A DNA stretch of 64,000 nucleotides from Curtobacterium sp. TC1 (lineage in GTDB: Bacteria; Actinomycetota; Actinomycetes; Actinomycetales; Microbacteriaceae): positions 3,038,001 to 3,102,000 of the forward strand of contig NZ_CP081964.1 of the NCBI RefSeq assembly GCF_019844075.1, given 5' to 3'. The notes under the pieces were generated by a model that did no database searches, was not told the DNA's origin, and saw nothing but the letters and a program-made list of their open reading frames with translations. Shown one piece after another: positions 34,070-43,367 of the stretch. Position 1 is the stretch's first letter, and every line of letters begins with the position of its first letter. The translations under genes and the position numbers were made by a program.

Positions 34070-35197
34070 ATGACGAAGCGCAGGATCATCGCGGGCGTTG
34101 CAGCCCTCGGCATCGCGATCGCACTCGCCGGCTGCTCGGCCGGTGGCCGTGCGTCCACCGACGGCGGCGGCAGCACCGACAACAAGGGCGCCCTGGTCGG
34201 CGTCGCCATGCCGACCAAGGTGTCGGAACGCTGGATCAAGGACGGCGACGCCGTCAAGAGCGACCTCGAGAAGGCCGGCTACAAGGTCGACCTCGAGTAC
34301 GGCGACAACAAGGTCCAGCAGCAGGCCCAGCAGGTCAGCAACATGATCACGAAGGGCGCGAAGGTCCTCATCATCGCGTCGATCGACGGCGGAGCCCTCT
34401 CCGACCAGCTCGACGCCGCCGCCAAGGCCGGCATCAAGGTGATCTCCTACGACCGACTGCTGACGGGCAACAAGAACGTCGACTACTACGTGTCGTTCGA
34501 CAACGAGAAGGTCGGCGTCGACCAGGCGACGAGCCTGCTCACCGGCCTCGGCGTCCTCGACGACAAGGGCGAGAAGACCGGCGAGAAGGGCCCGTTCAAC
34601 ATCGAGGTCTTCGCCGGCTCGCTCGACGACAACAACGCCAGCTTCTTCTTCAACGGCGCCATGAAGACGCTCAAGCCGTACCTCGAGGACGGCACGCTGA
34701 AGATCCAGTCGGGTCAGGACCAGCTCTCGCAGGCCGCCACGCAGCAGTGGGACCCGGCGACCGCCAAGGCCCGCATGCAGAACCTGGTCGCGAAGTCCTA
34801 CTCGGGCGGCACCACGCTCGACGGCGTGCTCTCGCCGTACGACGGCATCTCGATCGGCATCATCTCGGCGCTGCAGGGTGCCGGCTACGGCACCAGCGAC
34901 CGTCCGCTGCCGATCGTCACGGGCCAGGACGCCGAGGCGGCCTCGGTCAAGTCGATCATCGCCGGTCAGCAGTACTCGACCATCTACAAGGACACGCGCA
35001 AGCTCGCCAAGCAGTCGGTCACCATGGCCGAGGACCTGCTCACCGGCAAGAAGCCCGAGGTCAACGACACGAAGAGCTACGACAACAAGGTCAAGGTCGT
35101 CCCGACCTTCCTCTTCCAGCCCACGGTCGTCACGAAGGACAACTACAAGGAAGTCCTCGTCGACTCGGGCTACTACACCGAAGCCGACCTGAAGTAG
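34070..35197 (+). CDS. chvE: Multiple-monosaccharide ABC substrate-binding lipoprotein
   Basis: A 375-residue sugar-binding protein of the ChvE/XylF group (periplasmic-binding-protein type I fold). The signal peptide ends in lipobox LAGC (Cys22). The mature part includes VGVAMPTKVSERWIKDGDAVKSDLEKAGYKVDLEYGDNKVQQQAQQVSNMI, IKVISYDRLLTGNKNVDYYVSFDNEKVG and LPIVTGQDAEAASVKSIIAGQQYSTIYKDTRKLA, all close to ChvE-type proteins. These bind pentoses and hexoses such as L-arabinose, xylose, galactose and glucose. The operator upstream, shared with araB and the GH51 gene, makes L-arabinose a likely ligand. A strong hairpin follows the stop codon. Confidence 0.93.
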   Translation: MTKRRIIAGVAALGIAIALAGCSAGGRASTDGGGSTDNKGALVGVAMPTKVSERWIKDGDAVKSDLEKAGYKVDLEYGDNKVQQQAQQVSNMITKGAKVLIIASIDGGALSDQLDAAAKAGIKVISYDRLLTGNKNVDYYVSFDNEKVGVDQATSLLTGLGVLDDKGEKTGEKGPFNIEVFAGSLDDNNASFFFNGAMKTLKPYLEDGTLKIQSGQDQLSQAATQQWDPATAKARMQNLVAKSYSGGTTLDGVLSPYDGISIGIISALQGAGYGTSDRPLPIVTGQDAEAASVKSIIAGQQYSTIYKDTRKLAKQSVTMAEDLLTGKKPEVNDTKSYDNKVKVVPTFLFQPTVVTKDNYKEVLVDSGYYTEADLK

Positions 35198-35213
35198 TCG
35201 CAACCCACCTGTC

Positions 35214-35255
35214 GGACAGGAGGCACGGGTCGACCCCGCCCCGTGCCTCCCGTCC
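35214..35255 (+). terminator. Hairpin between chvE and mmsA
   Basis: GGACAGGAGGCACGGG pairs with CCCGTGCCTCCCGTCC around a short loop, with one mismatch. No U-run follows. Its place between the binding-protein gene and the ATPase gene suggests partial termination or mRNA protection, giving more binding protein than membrane subunits. Confidence 0.7.
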
Positions 35256-35299
35256 GCCCCATCCGCGCGCCACGGCGCGCACCACGGAAGGCGGTCGAC

Positions 35300-36836
<1,537 letters not shown>

Positions 36837-36850
<14 letters not shown>

Positions 36851-38018
36851 GTCCGCCGCCGGCTACCTCACCGGGCAGCTCCGACAGATCGGCCTGTTCA
36901 TCGCGCTGATCGTCATCGTCGTCTTCTTCCAGGTGACGACCAACGGCATCACCCTGGCCCCGATCAACGTCTCGAACCTGATCGTCCAGAACAGCTACAT
37001 CCTCATCCTCGCCATCGGCATGGTGATGGTCATCATCGCCGGGCACATCGACCTGTCGGTCGGGTCGGTCGTCGCCTTCACCGGCGCGATGGCCGGCGTG
37101 ATGATCACGCAGTGGCACATCCCGTGGCCGATCGCCGTCGTGCTCTGCCTGGTCGTCGGTGCGCTCGTCGGCGCCTGGCAGGGGTTCTGGATCGCCTACT
37201 TCGGGATCCCGGCCTTCATCGTCACCCTGGCCGGCATGCTCGCCTTCCGCGGTGCGGCGCAGATCGTGCTGCACAACCAGCAGATCTCGCCGTTCCCGGA
37301 CGGGTTCCGTGCCCTCGGGTCCGGCTTCCTGCCGTCGTTCGGCACCACCGGCTACGAGCCGCTCACGATGATCCTCGGCTTCGCCGCCGCGGCCGTCATG
37401 GCCGTCACCGCGTTCCGCGGCCGCGCCACCCGCCGCAAGTACCAGCTCGAGAGCGAACCGTTCGCCTGGTTCATCGTGAAGCTCGTCTTCGGCGTCGTGC
37501 TGGTCGTCTACGTTGCCCTGCTGCTCGCGAGCTACAACGGCACCCCGATCGTGCTCGTCATCCTCGGTGCCCTCGTGGTGATCTACTCGGTCATCATGCG
37601 GAGCGCGGTGTTCGGCCGACACGTCTACGCCATCGGCGGCAACGCCCTTGCCGCGCAGCTGTCCGGCGTGAAGACCAAGCGCGTCACGTTCATGCTCTTC
37701 GTCAACATGGGTGTCATCTCGGCCCTGGCCGGTGTGGTCTTCACCGGTCAGCTCAACCTGGCGGCCCCCGGTGCGGGCAACGGCTTCGAGCTCGACGCCA
37801 TCGCCGCGGTGTTCATCGGTGGCGCGGCGGTCACGGGCGGCATCGGCACGGTCCCGGGTGCCATCGTCGGTGGTCTCATCATCGGCCTGCTCAACAACGG
37901 CATGTCGATCCTCGGCGTCGGCACCGAGTACCAGTCCCTGATCAAGGGCCTGGTCCTGCTCGCCGCCGTCGCGTTCGACGTGTTCAACAAGCGTCGGGCG
38001 GCTGCCGCGCGCAAGTAG
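36837..38018 (+). CDS. mmsB: Multiple-monosaccharide ABC permease
   Basis: A 393-residue permease of the XylH/GguB type with about ten hydrophobic segments. Marks are [30 protein letters not shown] (the family's conserved GxxxVIIxGxIDLSVGS motif), [23 protein letters not shown], and [45 protein letters not shown] near the end. It forms the channel for the ChvE-type importer. The overlap with mmsA points to coupled translation. A 68-bp inverted repeat follows the stop. Confidence 0.94.
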
Positions 38019-38035
38019 GGCGTCCACCACTCCCC

Positions 38036-38103
38036 CGAGACTCGGGCTGAGCGACACGACTCGCGTCACCAGGCGCGAGGACTGTCGCCCAGCCCGAGTC
38101 TCG
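38036..38103. repeat. 68-bp inverted-repeat element between convergent genes
   Basis: CGAGACTCGGGCTGAGCGAC at one end pairs with GTCGCCCAGCCCGAGTCTCG at the other with one mismatch. The same element lies inside the fused ATPase gene and twice near 49.9 kb. Here it sits between mmsB and the convergent GH13 gene and could be their shared terminator. Confidence 0.85.
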
Positions 38104-38108
38104 TTGCG

Positions 38109-39446
38109 TCAGCGGGACAGGACGGCCCAACCCCGGGCCGGGAGGCGCAGGGTCCCGTCCCCGAGATCGGCACCGCCCGCCTCCACCTGCGTCGCGTCGG
38201 CTGCGGGAACCTCGACGGGATCGGCCGACAGGTTCAGGGCGGTCACCACGGCCGCCTCCGACGTCGCGGTGCGCAGGACGACCGCGGTGTTCGTCAGGTG
38301 GACGACGTCGGTGTGCGCCCGGTGCAGCCACGGGTTGCGGCGGCGCAGGGCGATGAGCGCCTCGTACGCGTGCGTCAGCTCGCCCGGTGCGGGTGGTGTG
38401 GGCGGGAACTCCGGCCGGACGGCGTCGTCGCCGCCCTCGCGTTCCTCCTTCACCCCGGTCCAGCCGTACTCGTCGCCCGCGTAGACGATCGGCGTGCCGG
38501 CGACGGTGAACAGCACTGCGGCCGCGTGCCCGGCGAACTCCTCCCCCACGGCGCTCGCGATGCGGGTCACGTCGTGGTTGCCGATGAAGGTCGTCGGGGC
38601 GAACGTCTCGAGCAGGGCGTCGTGGCGCTCGATCGCGTGCGCCAGCTCGTGGCCGTTGCCGTCCGCGATGCCGTGCCAGATCCCCTGCCACAGCTCGTAC
38701 TGCGTCAACGAGTCCATGGTCGACTCCCGGGCGATCGCCGCCGCGTCGCCGTGGATCACCTCGCCGCTGAACCACGCGTCCGGGAACCGCTCCCGCACCC
38801 GCGGCAAGACCCTGGCCCAGAACGCCGGCGGCACCGCGTACGCAGCATCGAGGCGCCAGCCGTCGATCCCCCGCTCCAGCCAGTGCGTCATCACCTGGAC
38901 GACGAGGTCCTCGGTCGCTGCGCTGTCGTGGTCGAGCGCCACGAGGATGTCGTGCCCCTCGAACAACCCGACGGGCACCGGCTGCCCCGGCGTCCACCCG
39001 GACCAGTCGATCGCGAAGAGGTCAGCGGTCGCTGCGTCCGGCCCCTGCTCCTCGAGCGTCCGGAACGCCGGGTGCTCGCGGCCGACGTGGTTGAAGACGC
39101 CGTCGAGCAGGACACGGATCCCCCGCTGCCGCGCAGCGGACACCAGGTGGTCGAAGTCGGCGTCGTCGCCGAGCCGCGGATCGATCCGGAAGTGGTCCAC
39201 CGTGTCGTAGCCGTGCGTCGAACTCGCGAACACCGGTCCGAGCACCAGGCCGTTCAGGCCGAGGTCCACCACGTGGTCGAGCCAGGGCTCGATGCGGCCG
39301 AGGCGGTGCTCGACGGCGCGTTCCTCGACAGCGGACCCGGGTCGGACGTCCGACCCGACGAACCCGAGCGGGTAGACGTGCCACCACATGACGTGCGGGA
39401 CCCACGTGGGTTCGGGGTGACGGGTGGGTGCGGTGTCGGTGCTCAC
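38109..39446 (-). CDS. GH13 alpha-amylase family glycoside hydrolase
   Basis: A 445-residue (beta/alpha)8-barrel enzyme acting on alpha-glucosidic bonds. The three catalytic acids are visible: Asp200 (GWRLDAAY, nucleophile), Glu229 (WFSGEVIHG, acid/base) and Asp292 (FIGNHDVTR). Region I reads VLLDGVFNHVG. No signal peptide, so it is cytoplasmic. The specificity cannot be told from these motifs; short maltodextrins or trehalose-like sugars are possible. It starts at GTG (VSTDTAPTRHPEPTWVPHVMWW). No dedicated regulator or transporter lies beside it, so it looks inserted within the arabinose region. Confidence 0.9.
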   Translation of the reverse strand: MSTDTAPTRHPEPTWVPHVMWWHVYPLGFVGSDVRPGSAVEERAVEHRLGRIEPWLDHVVDLGLNGLVLGPVFASSTHGYDTVDHFRIDPRLGDDADFDHLVSAARQRGIRVLLDGVFNHVGREHPAFRTLEEQGPDAATADLFAIDWSGWTPGQPVPVGLFEGHDILVALDHDSAATEDLVVQVMTHWLERGIDGWRLDAAYAVPPAFWARVLPRVRERFPDAWFSGEVIHGDAAAIARESTMDSLTQYELWQGIWHGIADGNGHELAHAIERHDALLETFAPTTFIGNHDVTRIASAVGEEFAGHAAAVLFTVAGTPIVYAGDEYGWTGVKEEREGGDDAVRPEFPPTPPAPGELTHAYEALIALRRRNPWLHRAHTDVVHLTNTAVVLRTATSEAAVVTALNLSADPVEVPAADATQVEAGGADLGDGTLRLPARGWAVLSR

Positions 39447-39527
39447 CGGTCCGATGCTGCCAGCCGGACCCGCGCCGGGTGCGCTCGTGCTGGGAACGGA
39501 CAGGAGCAGCAGGACGAAGATGAGGGC

Positions 39528-39926
39528 ATGGGACGCGCGATCAGGTCGGAAGCGGACGCCGCGGCGAACGAGGCGGAGCACGCCGAGCGCACGTGCGCGT
39601 CGTGCGGTCGCACGATGCCCGCGTCGGCCGCGTCGGAAGCGCGGTACTGCTCCGCAGCGTGCCGGAAGCACGGAGTCGACGCCACTGACCGGGCCCTCGA
39701 GCAGCGCATCGACGAGCTCCTCGCCGCGCGGGCCCGGACCTCGAGCATCTGCCCGTCCGGGGTCGCCCGGTCGCTCGACCCCGACGACTGGCGGCCGCTC
39801 ATGGAGCCCGCCCGTCGAGCGGCTCGACGGATGACGGCCCGCGGCGAGGTCGAGATCACCCAGGGCGGTTCCGTCGTCGACCCCTCGACGGCGAAGGGCC
39901 CGATCCGCATCCGTCGCCCGCGCTGA
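39528..39926 (+). CDS. DUF2256/DUF3253-type protein
   Basis: A 132-residue protein. The first half has a treble-clef-like zinc site (RTCASCGRTMPASAASEARYCSAACRKHG: Cys-x-x-Cys and Cys-x-x-x-Cys), the pattern of DUF2256-like domains. The second half (LEQRIDELLAARARTSSICPSGVARSLDPDDWRPLMEPARRAARRMTARGEVEITQGG) is a winged-helix-like DUF3253 domain. The ending GPIRIRRPR is typical for DUF3253. Function is unknown. GATGAGGG precedes the ATG. It is divergent from the GH13 gene. Confidence 0.8.
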   Translation: MGRAIRSEADAAANEAEHAERTCASCGRTMPASAASEARYCSAACRKHGVDATDRALEQRIDELLAARARTSSICPSGVARSLDPDDWRPLMEPARRAARRMTARGEVEITQGGSVVDPSTAKGPIRIRRPR

Positions 39927-39963
39927 GGGAACACGTGTCGTCCATCGTCGGTTGCATGCAGGG

Positions 39964-41064
39964 ATGACTGCAACCGGATCGACCGAACCGACCTCCACCC
40001 CGCCCCGAGCCCTCGTCGTGGGAGCGAGCGGCATCACCGGCTCCGCCCTGGTGAGGCACCTGCTCGACCTCGACTGGGACGTGACCGCGTTGTCCCGCCG
40101 GCCGCTCGCCGCGCAGGGCATCCGGACCGTCGCCGCGGACCTGCGCGACCCCGAGAGCCTGGCGACCGCGCTCGCCGACGAGCAGCCGACTCACGTGTTC
40201 TTCACCGCGTGGCAGCGGCAGGAGACCGAAGCGGAGAACATCCGCGTGAACGGCGGCATGGTCCGCGACCTGCTCGCCGCACTCGCACACGCCCCGCTGG
40301 CGCACGTCGCGCTGGTGACCGGGCTGAAGCACTACCTCGGCCCGTTCGAGGCCTACGCCGCGGGCGAGATGCCCGACACCCCGTTCCACGAGGAAGAGCC
40401 CCGTCTCGACACCCCGAACTTCTACTACGCGCAGGAGGACGAGCTGTTCGCCGCCGCCGAGCGCCAGGGCTTCACGTGGTCGGTGCACCGCTCGCACACC
40501 GTGATCGGGCACGCCGTCGGCAACGCGATGAACATGGGATTGACGATCGCGGTGCAGGCGACGCTGGCGAAGGAGCTCGACCTGGACTTCGTGTTCCCGG
40601 GCAGCGAGGCGCAGTGGAACGGCCTGACCGACATGACCGAGGCCGGGATCCTCGCCGAGCAGATGGTGTGGGCAGCGACCGCACCCGAGGGTGCTGACGA
40701 GGCCTTCAACATCGTGAACGGCGACGTCTTCCGGTGGCGCTGGATGTGGCCGCGGCTCGCGGCGCACCTCGGCGTCGACCCGGCGCGCGTGATCGGCTAC
40801 GAGGACGAGCCGCGTCCGCTCGAGCAGCAGATGGCGCCCTACGAGTCCGAGTGGGCCGGCATCGCCGACCGACACGGTCTGGCAGAGGCAGACATCACCC
40901 GCCTCGCCTCGTGGTGGCACACCGACGCCGATCTCGGTCGTGCGATGGAGGTCGTCACCGACATGGGGAAGAGCCGCGACGCCGGGTTCACGGCGTTCCG
41001 CCGGACCGAACGGGCGTTCGCCGACCTGTTCGCCCGGTACCGGGCCGACCGCCTCATCCCGTGA
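39964..41064 (+). CDS. PRISE-like SDR family oxidoreductase
   Basis: A 366-residue atypical extended short-chain dehydrogenase resembling progesterone 5-beta-reductase/iridoid synthase-like (PRISE) enzymes, which reduce enones with NADPH. ALVVGASGITGSALVRHLL is the dinucleotide-binding loop. VTGLKHYLGPF holds the family's catalytic lysine region, and PNFYYAQEDELFAAAERQGFTWSVHRSHTVIGHAVGNAMN holds the tyrosine and substrate-pocket segment. The C terminus FNIVNGDVFRWRWMWPRLAAHLGV is also typical. The physiological substrate is unknown. I take the second ATG, which follows GCAGGG; an upstream ATG would add four residues. Confidence 0.85.
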   Translation: MTATGSTEPTSTPPRALVVGASGITGSALVRHLLDLDWDVTALSRRPLAAQGIRTVAADLRDPESLATALADEQPTHVFFTAWQRQETEAENIRVNGGMVRDLLAALAHAPLAHVALVTGLKHYLGPFEAYAAGEMPDTPFHEEEPRLDTPNFYYAQEDELFAAAERQGFTWSVHRSHTVIGHAVGNAMNMGLTIAVQATLAKELDLDFVFPGSEAQWNGLTDMTEAGILAEQMVWAATAPEGADEAFNIVNGDVFRWRWMWPRLAAHLGVDPARVIGYEDEPRPLEQQMAPYESEWAGIADRHGLAEADITRLASWWHTDADLGRAMEVVTDMGKSRDAGFTAFRRTERAFADLFARYRADRLIP

Positions 41065-41170
41065 TCAGCGACGCGCCTGTCCCGCCGCAGTGAACGGGGT
41101 ACAGGCGCGTCCGTACTGTCGGTGACACACCGCCGGGACCGCCGGTGATGCCCCACCGGAAGGAACCACC

Positions 41171-41347
41171 ATGTCGCTCGGAGACAAGGCCAAGGACGCC
41201 ACGCAGAAGATCGTCGGCAAGGTCGAGGAGAAGGTCGGCGAGCACACCGACGACCAGGAGCTGCACGCCCAGGGCAAGAAGGACCAGCACATGGGCGAGG
41301 CGCGCATGCAGACGGAGAAGGCGAAGGACGCCGTCGACGACGCGTGA
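41171..41347 (+). CDS. CsbD family stress protein
   Basis: A 58-residue hydrophilic protein (MSLGDKAKDATQKIVGKVEE, then KVGEHTDDQELHAQGKKDQHMGEARMQTEKAKDAVDDA). The alternating lysine/glutamate/alanine helix and the GKAKxxxxKxxGKxEExxGxxTxDxxLxAxGK pattern are those of the CsbD family. These are small proteins, often under general-stress sigma factors, of unknown biochemical function. GGAAGGAA lies at good spacing before the ATG. A strong hairpin follows. Confidence 0.88.
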   Translation: MSLGDKAKDATQKIVGKVEEKVGEHTDDQELHAQGKKDQHMGEARMQTEKAKDAVDDA

Positions 41348-41360
41348 GCACCAGCTCGTG

Positions 41361-41408
41361 AACGCACCGACGGCCCGACGTCTGCTGACGTCGGGCCGTT
41401 GGTGCGTT
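41361..41408. terminator. Bidirectional hairpin between csbD-like and SPL-like genes
   Basis: A 22-bp stem with a single G-U pair: AACGCACCGACGGCCCGACG at the left pairs with CGTCGGGCCGTTGGTGCGTT at the right around a short loop. It lies between two convergent stop codons and is the clearest intrinsic terminator shape in this part of the window, though without a U-run. Confidence 0.85.
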
Positions 41409-42481
41409 CAGAACGCGTAGCGGATGCGGCAGGACGGCAGGTGCTCGGCGACGAGTTCGCGGAAGCGCTCGACGAGCTGCCCCTTCATGCCGGACCGGTA
41501 GCGGACGTTCACCGCGCCGTTCTGCGACACCTTCTGTTCCTGCAGGTCGGGGCGCCACAGCAGGTCCTCGGCTTTGGGGTGCCATCCGAGGTTGACTTCG
41601 TGCAGGGGTTGGTTGTGCGTCAGGAAGATGACCTCGGCCGCGAGCTGCGCCTTGGCGGCCGGGGACAGCACGTCGTCGACCTGCCGCAGCAGTTCGGCCC
41701 AGTCGGCTTCCCAGGTCGGGGTGACGATGACCGGCGAGAAGTTCAGGTGGACCTCGTACCCGGCGTCGACGAAGTCGTTCACGGCTGCGATCCGCTCGGC
41801 GATCGGGCTCGTGCGGATGTCGGTGACCTTCGCGGTCTCGTGCGGCATGAGCGAGAACCGGATGCGGGTCCGGCCCACCGGGTCCCAGTCGAGCAGGTCG
41901 CGGTTGACGTACTTCGTCGCGAACGAGGCCTTGGCCGTCGGGGTCATCCGGAACAGGTCGCACAGGTCGCGGACGTTGTCGCTGAGCATCGCGTCGACCG
42001 AGCAGTCGCTGTTCTCGCCGATGTCGTAGACCCAGGCTTCCGGGTCGCACTGGTTCGGTTCGGTCTTCGGCCCCTGCTTCGCGATGTTCCGTGCGACGTG
42101 CTTCGTGATCTGGTCGATGTTCGCGAACACCGTCACCGGGTTGCTGTAGCCCTTGCGCCGCGGCACGTAGCAGTACGCGCACGCCATCGCGCAGCCGTTC
42201 GCCGTCGAGGGCGCGATGAAGTCGGCGGAGCGACCGTTCGGCCGGGTGACCAGCGACTTCTTCACGCCGAGCACGAGCGCCTCGGTCTTGATCCGGACCC
42301 AGCGCTGGACGTTCCGTTCGTCGCCGTGCACCTCGGGGATGTTCCAGTGCGACTCGACCGGGACGATCTCGGCGTCCGGCCAGCGCCCGAGGATCTCCTG
42401 CCCGCGCTGCAGTTCGAGCGCGGCCGGCTCGGCGTAGATGCGTCGGACGTCGAGCATCGGGCGGACGCGGTCGTTGCTCAT
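41408..42481 (-). CDS. Spore photoproduct lyase-like radical SAM protein
   Basis: A 357-residue radical S-adenosylmethionine protein of the spore photoproduct lyase family. The [4Fe-4S] cluster motif is Cys-x3-Cys-x2-Cys at Cys97, Cys101 and Cys104 (NGCAMACAYCYVPRRKGYSNPVT). Further marks are KKSLVTRPNGRSADFIAPSTANG, RIRFSLMPHETAKVTDIRTSPI and GYEVHLNFSPVIV. True lyases repair thymine dimers made in bacterial spores, yet this organism type does not sporulate, so the substrate may be another DNA or RNA lesion. The N terminus MSNDRVRPMLDVRRIYAEP is typical of actinobacterial members. Confidence 0.88.
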   Translation of the reverse strand: MSNDRVRPMLDVRRIYAEPAALELQRGQEILGRWPDAEIVPVESHWNIPEVHGDERNVQRWVRIKTEALVLGVKKSLVTRPNGRSADFIAPSTANGCAMACAYCYVPRRKGYSNPVTVFANIDQITKHVARNIAKQGPKTEPNQCDPEAWVYDIGENSDCSVDAMLSDNVRDLCDLFRMTPTAKASFATKYVNRDLLDWDPVGRTRIRFSLMPHETAKVTDIRTSPIAERIAAVNDFVDAGYEVHLNFSPVIVTPTWEADWAELLRQVDDVLSPAAKAQLAAEVIFLTHNQPLHEVNLGWHPKAEDLLWRPDLQEQKVSQNGAVNVRYRSGMKGQLVERFRELVAEHLPSCRIRYAF

Positions 42482-42525
42482 CGGCTCCTGTCTACCCGAC
42501 ACCACCGACGGTGCAGACTCGGACC

Positions 42526-42825
42526 ATGACCGCCGAGCCCGACGACCACTTCTTCGTCGTGGACGGCCGACGCTGGCGCCGCACCGACCCCGCGCTGCCC
42601 GAGGACATCGCTGCGGCGCTCCGGAGCCACCTCGGCCGCGGGCGGAACGCCGTCAAGCAGGCCAAGCGTGCGGACGACGACGGAGCACTAGCTGCGGCGC
42701 GGCACCGGAACGGGCTGGCCAAGCACGGCCTGGGCGAACGGGGACCGGAGTGGTGGACGCGGCCCGAGGCCGATCGGATCGCCGACGCCGAGCAGGCCCT
42801 GGCCGACCTGGACGCTCTGCCGTGA
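42526..42825 (+). CDS. Conserved hypothetical protein
   Basis: About 99 residues, acidic N terminus and mostly helical: FFVVDGRRWRRTDPALPEDIAAALRSHLGRGRNAVKQAKRADDDGALAAARHRNGLAKHGLGERGPEWWTRPEADRIADAEQALADLD (residues about 8-95). This looks like a widespread short actinobacterial protein of unknown function. I start at the ATG giving MTAEPDD; an ATG five codons earlier is possible. The stop overlaps the next gene (GTGA). Confidence 0.75.
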   Translation: MTAEPDDHFFVVDGRRWRRTDPALPEDIAAALRSHLGRGRNAVKQAKRADDDGALAAARHRNGLAKHGLGERGPEWWTRPEADRIADAEQALADLDALP

Positions 42826-43286
42826 CGACGATCCGTCCGCCGCGCCTGGAGCGCATCCTGAACCTCATCGTGTTCGGCCCGGTGATGATCGGGACAGGAG
42901 TCGCACTTGCGAGCGTGGCCTTCGTGCCCGGAGCATCGGCGCGGGTGTTCGTCTTCGTCCTCGGCGTCGCCTTCATCGCCGGCGGGACCTGGGCCACGGC
43001 CAGGCTCCGACGTGTCGCCGTGCACCTGTCCGACAAGACCCTCCGGTACTCCGGCTTCCTGTCGTCGTGGACCGCACCGCGTGCGGGCGTCACCGCGGTG
43101 CTCGACGACGCGTACGTCGAGTGGCGCGACGATCGCGGGGTCGACCGCCGACGGCAGATCTGGCTGCTGACCCGAGCATGGGAGGACGACGGCACGAGGT
43201 TCGCCCCGCTCTGGCGCTGGCGACGCGAGGCGCTCCTCGAGGTGCGGGCGTGGGCAGCGACTCACGAAGTCCGAAACGTCCCATGA
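42822..43286 (+). CDS. Hypothetical two-helix membrane protein
   Basis: A 154-residue protein with two adjacent membrane helices (ILNLIVFGPVMIGTGVALASVAFV and ARVFVFVLGVAFIAGGTWATARL). A cytoplasmic beta-rich part follows, with RVAVHLSDKTLRYSGFLSSWTAPRAGVTAVLDDAYVEWRDDRGVDRRRQIWLL, a PH-like pattern. No named family is recognised. It starts at a GTG overlapping the previous stop by four bases, so the two hypothetical genes are translated together. Confidence 0.7.
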   Translation: MTTIRPPRLERILNLIVFGPVMIGTGVALASVAFVPGASARVFVFVLGVAFIAGGTWATARLRRVAVHLSDKTLRYSGFLSSWTAPRAGVTAVLDDAYVEWRDDRGVDRRRQIWLLTRAWEDDGTRFAPLWRWRREALLEVRAWAATHEVRNVP

Positions 43287-43304
43287 CACCCGCGGTGGAA
43301 AGCG

Positions 43305-43351
43305 GAATCGGGCGTACCTGGTCGGAAGTTCCGACAAGGTACGCCCGATTC
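43305..43351. terminator. Hairpin between convergent genes
   Basis: GAATCGGGCGTACCT pairs perfectly with AGGTACGCCCGATTC, and TCGGAA with TTCCGA inside it. It separates the membrane protein gene from the convergent GH35 gene. The sequence GGGCGTACCTGG recurs in the intergenic region at 55354-55386. Confidence 0.75.
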
Positions 43352-43367
43352 GACCAAGTACGCGCGG

